This document shows positions 7,822-12,820 of a stretch of DNA of 12,820 nt, piece after piece. The DNA is taken from positions 1 to 12,820 of the forward strand of contig JBEIPU010000121.1 in assembly GCA_040376925.1 (NCBI GenBank). The letters run 5' to 3'. The notes below the pieces were generated by a model. The model was not told the origin of the DNA and ran no database searches. It was given only the letters and a program-made list of their open reading frames with translations. Every line of letters starts with the position of its first letter. Position 1 is the stretch's first letter. Both the position numbers and the translations under genes were made by a program. The stretch comes from RAM1 sp040376925 (GTDB taxonomy: Bacteria; Pseudomonadota; Gammaproteobacteria; Burkholderiales; Burkholderiaceae_C).

Positions 7822-7857
7822 GAATTTGCCCGCGTTACTCCTGGACCCGCCACAAAC

Positions 7858-8655
7858 CTAGAACGTCCCCGGGTATGACCCACCATCCGTCAGGATGTTC
7901 TGCCCCGTGATGTACCCCGCCTGCGCACTGCACAGGAAGGCACAGGCCGCGCCGAATTCGGCCGGCGTGCCCAGGCGTTGCGCCGGGATCTGCGCTTCCT
8001 GGGTCTTGCGGATTTCCTCCACCGTCTTGCCCGTGCGCTTGGCGGCGGCGGCATTCGTCACGGCGATGCGGTCGGTGTCGAACTTGCCGGGCAGCAGGTT
8101 GTTCAGCGTCACGTTGCGGCCCGCCAGGCGGCTTTGGCGCGCCACACCGGCCACAAAGCCGGTCAGGCCGCTGCGCGCGCCGTTGGACAGGCCCAGGATG
8201 TCGATCGGTGCCTTCACGGCGCCCGAGGTGATGTTCACGATGCGTCCGAAGCCGCGCTCGGCCATGCCGTCCACCGTGGCCTTGATGAGCTCGATGGGCG
8301 TGAGCATGTTGGCATCGATGGCCTTGATCCAGGCGTCGCGGTCCCAGTCGCGAAAGTCGCCGGGCGGCGGGCCGCCGGCATTGGTGACGACGATGTCAAA
8401 GTCGCTGCGCCGCGCAAACACGGCGGCGCGGCCTTCGGCGGTGGTGATGTCGGCCGCCACATACTGCACCACGGCCGCGGCAGGCTTGGCCGGATCGGCC
8501 AGCAGCGCGTCGGCCGCTGCCTTCAGGGCGTCGGCGCCACGCGCGACCAGCAGCACATGCGTGCCTTCGCGCGACAGGGCCTGCGCGCAGCCCAGGCCCA
8601 GACCCTTGCTCGCGCCGCAGACCAGCGCCCATTTGCCCGCAATACCCAAATCCAT
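7858..8655 (-). CDS. Short-chain dehydrogenase/reductase lacking the YxxxK pair
   Basis: A 265-residue cytoplasmic SDR-fold protein of classical length. The cofactor site is normal: CGASKGLG (13-20) with GxxxGxG, TNAGG (91-95) and Asn116. Catalytic Ser144 (NITSGAVK) is present. The position 13 residues later, where the catalytic Tyr should be, is Ser157, and the Lys four further on is Arg161 (SNGAR). The C-terminal region (LLPGKFDTDR, RLGTPAEFGAACAFL, GQNILTDGG) is otherwise typical of FabG-like enzymes. Such YxxxK-deficient SDRs form a recognised divergent group often annotated as 3-oxoacyl-ACP reductase, so that label should not be taken as function. The start is ATG at 8655, with GGAG about 7 bases upstream. 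A frame extending to 8715 reads through the divergent intergenic gap. The reaction and substrate are unknown; it may bind cofactor without classical catalysis. Confidence 0.92.
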   Translation of the reverse strand: MDLGIAGKWALVCGASKGLGLGCAQALSREGTHVLLVARGADALKAAADALLADPAKPAAAVVQYVAADITTAEGRAAVFARRSDFDIVVTNAGGPPPGDFRDWDRDAWIKAIDANMLTPIELIKATVDGMAERGFGRIVNITSGAVKAPIDILGLSNGARSGLTGFVAGVARQSRLAGRNVTLNNLLPGKFDTDRIAVTNAAAAKRTGKTVEEIRKTQEAQIPAQRLGTPAEFGAACAFLCSAQAGYITGQNILTDGGSYPGTF

Positions 8656-8697
8656 AACAATCTCCGCTTTCTGGTTCCGACAAAAAGATCGATTCAC

Positions 8698-9096
8698 ATG
8701 ATACGGGCAGGGCATCTCTCATCGCGGCGCACGGGGTATTGCATGGCGCTGCTGGCCGCACTGGCCGCCACCGGTGCGCAGGCGCAGGCACAGCCCGGCG
8801 GCGGCAATGCCGTGACCGGCGCCTTGCGCGGCATCACCAGCCTGTTCAACCGCGGCGCTGCGGGCAGCCCCGCCACCTTGCCCACCTCCACCATCGGCAT
8901 CCGCGGGCTGGGCGCGGAAGACCTGGCCAACGCCCAGCCCAACCCCGCCGCCGTGAGCCAGATGGAATCACTGCGGCTGGACGAAGCCCAGGCGCGCAGC
9001 TTCGCTGCTGAAGCCGCGCTCGCGCCCGTCACGGTTGCGCCGCTGCCGGCTCCTGCCAGGGCGCCGGGCGCAGGTGGCACGGAGACGGCGCCATGA
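8698..9096 (+). CDS. Small exported protein of unknown function, coupled to an M48 protease
   Basis: I do not recognise a characterised family. The 132-residue product begins with a basic stretch (MIRAGHLSSRR), then a short hydrophobic core (MALLAALAATG) and an AQA-QAQ cleavage site near residue 29, a good Sec signal peptide. The mature part is Gly/Ala/Pro-rich, with a more ordered central stretch (about 64-110) containing TIGIRGLGAEDL and SQMESLRLDEAQARSF, and a Pro/Ala-rich tail. No Cys suggests a lipoprotein. ATG at 8698 is preferred; ATG at 8743 would leave only a short, weakly charged signal peptide. Neither has a strong ribosome binding site. The frame is open much further left, but that region is antisense to the dehydrogenase gene. 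Its stop overlaps the M48 protease start (ATGA), so the two are very likely translated together. It may be a substrate, adaptor or inhibitor of the protease; this is inference. Confidence 0.8.
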   Translation: MIRAGHLSSRRTGYCMALLAALAATGAQAQAQPGGGNAVTGALRGITSLFNRGAAGSPATLPTSTIGIRGLGAEDLANAQPNPAAVSQMESLRLDEAQARSFAAEAALAPVTVAPLPAPARAPGAGGTETAP

Positions 9097-10013
9097 AAGC
9101 ACACACCCTCTGCGCGCTCGCGCTGTGCACGGCAGCCAGCACGGCGCAGGCGCAAAGCCCCGACGCCACGCGCGCGCTGAACCTGCTCAATTCATTGATG
9201 CGCCCCGCCGCCCCGGCCGCCGCCACCGCGCCCGCAGCAGCGCTGCAGGCCGCCCCGGCAGTGGGCCGGGCCACAGACATGCTGCAGCTGCTGCAGCAGT
9301 CGCTGGACCAGATCGACGAGCCGCGTGAAATCGAAATTGGCCGCCAGCTGGCCGCCGTGCTGCTGGGCAGCAAGCCGCTGTATGCCGACATGAAAGTGCA
9401 GCGCTACCTGAACCAGCTGGGCCGCTGGATCAGCCTGCAGTCCACCCGGCCGCAGCTGCCCTGGAGCTTTGCGGTGCTGGATGACCCCGGCTACAACGCG
9501 TTCGCGGCGCCGGGCGGCTATGTGTTCGTCACGCGCGGCCTGCTCGAACGCGTGGGCAGCGAGGCCGAGCTGGCCGGCATCCTGGCGCACGAGATCATCC
9601 ACGTGACAGGGCGCCACCACCTGAAGGCCCTTCAGGCCAAGGCCCGCGCCGGGCTTCTCACGCAGGCCGTGAGCTCGCAGCTGAACAACAACCTGGGCGG
9701 CGCGGTGTCGGCGCAGCTGCTGGCGCTGGGGCGCAACCTGTACGCCAGCGGGCTGGACCAGGGCGATGAGTTTGACGCCGACCGCAACGGCGTGGCGCTG
9801 GCCGCCCGTGCGGGGTTTGACCCGTATGGCCTGGTCACGGCGCTGCAGCAGCTGCGCACCGCCACGCCGGACGACCCGCTGTTTGCACTGTCGCTCAGCA
9901 CTCACCCGCCCGCGCAGCAGCGCCTGGACCAGCTCACCCAGGCCATGGGCGACCGGCTGGCGGGCCTGGGCGGCAAGCCGCCGGTGCCGCTGGCGCAGAG
10001 GCTCGCGCGCTGA
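9093..10013 (+). CDS. Exported M48-family zinc metalloprotease (BepA/YfgC-like catalytic domain)
   Basis: A 306-residue periplasmic metalloprotease. A signal peptide runs to about residue 20 (STAQA-QSP). An Ala/Pro-rich linker (38-57) follows, then the M48 domain: NQLGRWIS (107-114), NAFAAPGGYVFVTRGLL (135-151) forming the conserved edge strand, and HEIIH (166-170) with zinc ligands His166 and His170 and catalytic Glu167. Glu226 in DEFDADRNG is the likely third ligand, and STHP (269-272) is the distal conserved His motif. Unlike E. coli BepA (about 490 residues), it has no C-terminal TPR domain, so it resembles the short single-domain members. Related enzymes degrade misassembled outer-membrane proteins; that role here is inference. 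The start ATG at 9093 overlaps the preceding stop (ATGA), with GGAG 8 bases upstream inside the preceding gene. It converges with an EamA gene 13 bp away. Confidence 0.93.
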   Translation: MKAHTLCALALCTAASTAQAQSPDATRALNLLNSLMRPAAPAAATAPAAALQAAPAVGRATDMLQLLQQSLDQIDEPREIEIGRQLAAVLLGSKPLYADMKVQRYLNQLGRWISLQSTRPQLPWSFAVLDDPGYNAFAAPGGYVFVTRGLLERVGSEAELAGILAHEIIHVTGRHHLKALQAKARAGLLTQAVSSQLNNNLGGAVSAQLLALGRNLYASGLDQGDEFDADRNGVALAARAGFDPYGLVTALQQLRTATPDDPLFALSLSTHPPAQQRLDQLTQAMGDRLAGLGGKPPVPLAQRLAR

Positions 10014-10026
10014 GCGCGGGCACAGG

Positions 10027-10941
10027 CTACCGTCCCGAGCGCGTGAACACAAAAATCCCGGCAATCACCAGCGCCGAGCCGGCAGCCACCCAGCCTGTGA
10101 ACGGCTCGCCCAGGATCAGCACGCCCATGACGATGGTGGACATCGGCCCCACCATGCCGGTCTGCGCTGCCAGCGACGAGCCGATGCGCTCGATCGCCAT
10201 CATGACCAGCAGCACCGGCACGGCCGTGCACAGGGTGGCGTTCAGCACCGACAGCCACAGCACCTGCGGCGCCACCGCCAGCGCCACGTCCAGCGGGCGC
10301 AGCAGCGCAAACTGGGCCAGGCAGCACAGGCAGGCCACGGTGGTGGCCAGGCCCACCAGGCGCAACGACCCCAGCCGCTTGACCAGCTCGCCGCTGTACA
10401 CCAGGTAGATGGCATAGGTCACCGCGCTGGTGAATATCAGCGCCGCACCCCAGGCGGCCTGGCTGCCCTGCAGCTCGATCTCATGGCCGAACACCAGCAC
10501 CACGCCCAGGTAGCTGATGGCCATGCCCGCCACCTGGATGCGGGTGAAGCGCCGCTTGTACAGCACCCAGCCCAGCAGCATGACCAGCGTGGGGTTGAGG
10601 TACAGGATCAGCCGCTCGAACGAGGCGCTCACGTACTGCAGCCCCAGAAAATCCAGGAAGCTCGACAGGTAGTAACCCGTCACGCCCAGGCCCACCACGC
10701 CCAGCCAGTCCCGGCGGGTCAGCGGTTCGCGGCCCCGGCTGGCCCACCAGGCCATGACCGCAAAGATGGGCAGCGCAAACAGCATGCGGTACATGATGAG
10801 CGTGACTGCATCCACCCCGTACCGGTAGGCCAGCTTGACGATGATGGCCTTGCCGCTGAAGGCAATGGCGCCGGCGGCGGCCAGCGCCAGGCCGGTGGCC
10901 AGGCCTTTGCCGGGCGCCGGCGTCGCTTGGGACAGGCTCAA
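10027..10941 (-). CDS. EamA-family (drug/metabolite superfamily) transporter
   Basis: A 304-residue inner-membrane protein with about ten hydrophobic helices in two EamA repeats. The first includes GLALAAAGAIAFSGKAIIVK and LIMYRMLFALPIF, with YVSASFERLILYLNPTLVML at its end. The second includes WGAALIFTSAVTYAIYLVYS and ends with GVLILGEPFTGWVAAGSALV. The best start is TTG at 10941, overlapping the stop of the DUF3422 gene in TTGA. No in-frame ATG or GTG lies near that N-terminus, and the next Met is far inside the protein. The frame continues upstream but only antiphase to the DUF3422 gene. Coupled translation with DUF3422 is likely. It is not closely similar to the other EamA protein in this window (only shared family motifs). 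The substrate is unknown. A nucleotide-sugar or amino-acid exporter cannot be distinguished by sequence. Confidence 0.9.
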   Translation of the reverse strand: MSLSQATPAPGKGLATGLALAAAGAIAFSGKAIIVKLAYRYGVDAVTLIMYRMLFALPIFAVMAWWASRGREPLTRRDWLGVVGLGVTGYYLSSFLDFLGLQYVSASFERLILYLNPTLVMLLGWVLYKRRFTRIQVAGMAISYLGVVLVFGHEIELQGSQAAWGAALIFTSAVTYAIYLVYSGELVKRLGSLRLVGLATTVACLCCLAQFALLRPLDVALAVAPQVLWLSVLNATLCTAVPVLLVMMAIERIGSSLAAQTGMVGPMSTIVMGVLILGEPFTGWVAAGSALVIAGIFVFTRSGR

Positions 10942-12227
10942 TCGCGGAACACCCGGCTGTGCAGGCGCCGCAACGACCACCACACGCCCAGCACCACCAC
11001 CGGGATGGCGCACGCCGCAGTGGACTCTGGGCTGAACGGCCAGCCCAGCGCCTGCGCGCCCTTGGCCAGGTAGCTGACCAGCCCGGCGATGTAGTACGTG
11101 ATGGCCGCAACCGACAGGCCTTCCACCGTCGACTGCAGCTTGAGCTGCAGGCCCTGGCGGCGGTTCATGGCGCCCAGCAGGGCCTGGCTGCTTTGCTGCT
11201 GTTCGATCTCCACGCGCGTGCGCAGCAGGTTGCTGATGCGCGAGACGCGCTGGGACAGGGCGTCCTGGCGCCGGGTGGCCCACTGGCAGGTGCTGCGCGC
11301 GGGCGACAGGCGCCGGTCCATGAACTCACCAATGGTCTGCAGGCCCGACAGGCGCGACTCCGCAATGTCGGCAATGCGCCTGTCCACCAGCTCGAAGTAC
11401 GCCGCACTGGCCGAAAAGCGCGAATGCGTGGACGCGTACTGGCTTTCCACCTGGCCGGCCAGCTTGGTCAGGCGGTCCAGCAGCTGGGGCTCGTCGTTGC
11501 TGGTGGCGGTGCGGATGGCGTCGGCCAGCGCGGCCAGCTCGCGCTCGGCATAGGCGAGCACGGCGGTGGCCTCGCGCGCCGCGGGCAGGCCCAGCAGCGC
11601 CGCCATGCGGTAGGTGTCGATCTCCAGCAGTTGCTGCACCAGGCGGCCCAGGCGCCGGGGCGTCATGCTGCCGGCCAGCAGCACCATGCGCGAATAGCCG
11701 TCGGCATGGACCGCAAAGTCGGTATAGACCTCGCCATGGCCGTCGGCCACGGTGGAGGCGACCAGCGTGTCCTCATGCAGCACATGCTTGACCAGCGACA
11801 CCGTGTCCAGGCTCTGGGTGGGCAGCACCCACAGGTGCAGCCGCGCCAGGCACTGCCCGGGCAGGCCGGCCATCCAGGCCTGGGGCAGCACATCGGCGGC
11901 GGTGGCGGGCTCACGCTCGCCAAAGCCGTCGGCATCCATGGCACGGGTGAACGTCCAGGTCACGAATTCGGTGTGCAGCTCCCAGCGCAAGCGAAACGGC
12001 CCCAGGTCCATGCGCACATGGGTGGAGGTGACGTCGGGCAGCGGCAGGTGGTGCTCGCGCAGCAGCGCAGCCACATGGGCGCGGCTGGCGTCGCGCTCGG
12101 CGGCGTCGCACACCATCACGGTGTGCGAGATCGCCAGCGGCGCGGTCAGGGCCTCCGGCGGCCGCGCATGGATTTCGTTGTGCAGCGCCATCCGCTCGGG
12201 ATGGGTTCGAAAGACGGTATTTGTCAT
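10938..12227 (-). CDS. DUF3422-family membrane-anchored protein
   Basis: A 429-residue protein of a widespread proteobacterial family with no assigned biochemical function. The N-terminal signature ERMALHNEIHARPPE (11-25) is the family hallmark. The first 215 residues look like a soluble alpha/beta domain (for example FVTWTFTRAMD and HLWVLPTQSL). Residues about 218-370 are long amphipathic helices rich in Glu, Arg, Gln and Leu, consistent with coiled coil. Two hydrophobic segments (about 371-389 and 402-419) close the protein, leaving a short basic tail. It therefore probably sits in the inner membrane by a C-terminal hairpin with the main domain in the cytoplasm. There is no N-terminal signal peptide. 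The start ATG at 12227 has AGAGGAAA just upstream. An open frame to 12296 would read through the terminator hairpin and is rejected. Its stop overlaps the following EamA start. Confidence 0.92.
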   Translation of the reverse strand: MTNTVFRTHPERMALHNEIHARPPEALTAPLAISHTVMVCDAAERDASRAHVAALLREHHLPLPDVTSTHVRMDLGPFRLRWELHTEFVTWTFTRAMDADGFGEREPATAADVLPQAWMAGLPGQCLARLHLWVLPTQSLDTVSLVKHVLHEDTLVASTVADGHGEVYTDFAVHADGYSRMVLLAGSMTPRRLGRLVQQLLEIDTYRMAALLGLPAAREATAVLAYAERELAALADAIRTATSNDEPQLLDRLTKLAGQVESQYASTHSRFSASAAYFELVDRRIADIAESRLSGLQTIGEFMDRRLSPARSTCQWATRRQDALSQRVSRISNLLRTRVEIEQQQSSQALLGAMNRRQGLQLKLQSTVEGLSVAAITYYIAGLVSYLAKGAQALGWPFSPESTAACAIPVVVLGVWWSLRRLHSRVFRD

Positions 12228-12270
12228 GCTTTCCTCTGACCAGCCATTGTGCCAGCCGTCAGAAATGACA

Positions 12271-12290
12271 ACGGCGCCCGAAGGCGCCGT
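12271..12290 (-). terminator. Intrinsic-type terminator hairpin with UUCG loop after tctA
   Basis: A perfect 8-bp stem (ACGGCGCC/GGCGCCGT) closes a 4-base loop. Read on the - strand, the direction of tctA, the loop is C(UUCG)G, an exceptionally stable tetraloop. It is followed by TTGTCATTTC, a partly U-rich tail. It lies about 50 bases past the tctA stop and before the DUF3422 start, so it should separate the two transcripts. Confidence 0.75.
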
Positions 12291-12318
12291 ATTCACAAGC
12301 CAGCGCCCGAAGGCGCCG
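12274..12318. repeat. 16-bp direct repeat forming the two hairpins
   Basis: GCGCCCGAAGGCGCCG occurs at 12274-12289 and again, identical, at 12303-12318, 29 bases apart. Each copy carries most of one hairpin. This suggests a local duplication of the terminator or insertion of a small repeated element. Confidence 0.8.
12301..12318 (-). terminator. Second, tandem UUCG-loop hairpin after tctA
   Basis: GCGCC/GGCGC (12303-12316) around the same UUCG loop on the - strand can extend by a G-U and a C-G pair to 12301-12318. It lies about 23 bases past the tctA stop and ahead of the longer hairpin at 12271-12290. It has no U-tract of its own, so it probably assists the main terminator or protects the mRNA 3' end. 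Confidence 0.5.
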
Positions 12319-12341
12319 CGTGAAGTCAGGGGTCGGGGGGG

Positions 12342-12820
12342 TCAATCCTCGACGAAAACGTCCTGCCGCTTGTTCTTGACCGCCGGCAACAGCACGATCA
12401 CCAGCAGCAGCACCGCCGCGCCGAGCAGGCCGGCCGACAGCGGGCGGGTGACGAACACGCTCCAGTCGCCGCGCGACAGCAGCAGCGCGCGGCGCAGGTT
12501 TTCCTCCATCATGGGCCCCAGGATGAAGCCCAGCAGCAAGGGCGCAGGCTCCATGCCCAGCTTGATGAAGCCGTAGCCGATGATGCCGAACATCGCCACC
12601 ATCCAGATGTCCCAGGTGTTGTTGTTCGTGGAGTACACGCCGATGGCGCAGAACAGCACGATGGCCGGGAACAGCCAGCGGTAGGGAATGGTCAGGAACT
12701 TGATCCAGATACCGATCAGCGGCAGGTTCAGGATGATCAGCATCAGGTTGCCCAGCCACATCGAGACGATCAGGCCCCAGAACAGCTGCGGGTTGCTGGT
12801 CATGACCTGCGGGCCCGGCT
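12342..12820 (-). CDS. tctA: Tripartite tricarboxylate transporter permease TctA, C-terminal part (5' end outside the window)
   Basis: Large membrane subunit of a TTT-family solute-binding-protein-dependent secondary transporter (with TctB and an exported TctC-type receptor) that takes up citrate or related carboxylates. 158 C-terminal residues are present out of about 500. The frame is open to the right edge and reads PGPQVMTSNPQLFWGL, matching the conserved internal PGP-x-LFWG region. The ATG at 12803 is therefore an internal Met. Four or five hydrophobic segments follow, with YSTNNNTWDIWMVAMFGIIG and LGMEPAPLLLGFILGPMMEE, both typical of the family's last third. The protein ends with a short charged tail (KNKRQDVFVED). 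The associated tctB and tctC genes are not in the window and would be expected further right. Two tandem hairpins follow its stop. Betaproteobacteria carry many TctC paralogues, so the substrate cannot be assigned. Confidence 0.95.
   Translation of the reverse strand, partial: PGPQVMTSNPQLFWGLIVSMWLGNLMLIILNLPLIGIWIKFLTIPYRWLFPAIVLFCAIGVYSTNNNTWDIWMVAMFGIIGYGFIKLGMEPAPLLLGFILGPMMEENLRRALLLSRGDWSVFVTRPLSAGLLGAAVLLLVIVLLPAVKNKRQDVFVED

Noticed and set aside
7978..8697. A long N-terminal extension of the small exported protein
   Set aside because: The extension is antisense to the dehydrogenase gene and lacks motifs. The signal peptide starting at 8698 marks the real N-terminus.
10006..10018. 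Inverted repeat CGCGC-TGA-GCGCG at the M48 protease stop
   Set aside because: The stem is only 5 bp with no T-run and it overlaps coding sequence, so it is not a supportable terminator.
10959..12239. A 426-codon open frame on the + strand opposite the DUF3422 gene
   Set aside because: Gln/His/Gly-rich composition without motifs, lying wholly opposite a conserved gene. It is a codon-bias shadow.
12329..12341. G-rich run (four then seven G) just after the tctA stop
   Set aside because: Only two G-tracts are present, too few for a G-quadruplex, so it is treated as composition noise or a possible slippage spot.
1..12820. Search for mobile elements, CRISPR arrays, phage, toxin-antitoxin or defence genes
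   Set aside because: No transposase, integrase, regularly spaced repeats, tRNA or composition break was seen. All twelve genes are conserved or ordinary accessory chromosomal families.

Overview
The window looks like ordinary chromosomal DNA from a high-GC Betaproteobacterium, most likely of the family Comamonadaceae (Acidovorax-like). This rests on the strong G/C bias at third codon positions, the ileS-lspA pair, a DUF3422 protein, a Tnr3/YJR142W-type Nudix protein and a tripartite tricarboxylate (TctA) permease. The genus is inference. Twelve protein genes fill nearly the whole window. The two edge genes are cut by the window, and no internal gene shows a frameshift or break. I see no rRNA, tRNA, insertion sequence, integrase, CRISPR array or phage gene, and no segment with foreign-looking composition.

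Layout. (1) Positions 1-4508, + strand: the 3' part of ileS (isoleucyl-tRNA synthetase), overlapping lspA (lipoprotein signal peptidase) by one base, then a Na+/phosphate-cotransporter-type protein with a C-terminal PhoU-like domain. (2) Positions 4525-6816, - strand: quinone oxidoreductase (qor type) translationally coupled to a Nudix hydrolase, followed after 121 bp by a stand-alone receiver-domain response regulator. (3) Positions 6916-7821, + strand: a drug/metabolite (EamA) transporter, diverging from qor. (4) Positions 7858-8655, - strand: an atypical short-chain dehydrogenase. (5) Positions 8698-10013, + strand: a small exported protein of unknown function overlapping an exported M48 zinc metalloprotease. 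(6) Positions 10027-12820, - strand: the 3' part of tctA, a double-hairpin terminator, a DUF3422 membrane-anchored protein, and a second EamA transporter that overlaps it.

How the genes work together. Several pairs appear to be made as units because their stop and start codons overlap: ileS/lspA (TGATG), qor/Nudix (GTGA), small exported protein/M48 protease (ATGA) and DUF3422/EamA (TTGA). The ileS-lspA pair is a classic housekeeping arrangement joining tRNA charging to lipoprotein maturation. The qor/Nudix pair suggests redox or metabolite-damage control. The exported protein/protease pair suggests a periplasmic proteolysis or quality-control function.

No clear new biological system is visible. 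The most noticeable oddities are the dehydrogenase that lacks the YxxxK catalytic pair, the exported partner gene fused translationally to the M48 protease, and two tandem UUCG-loop hairpins built on the same 16-bp repeat behind tctA.
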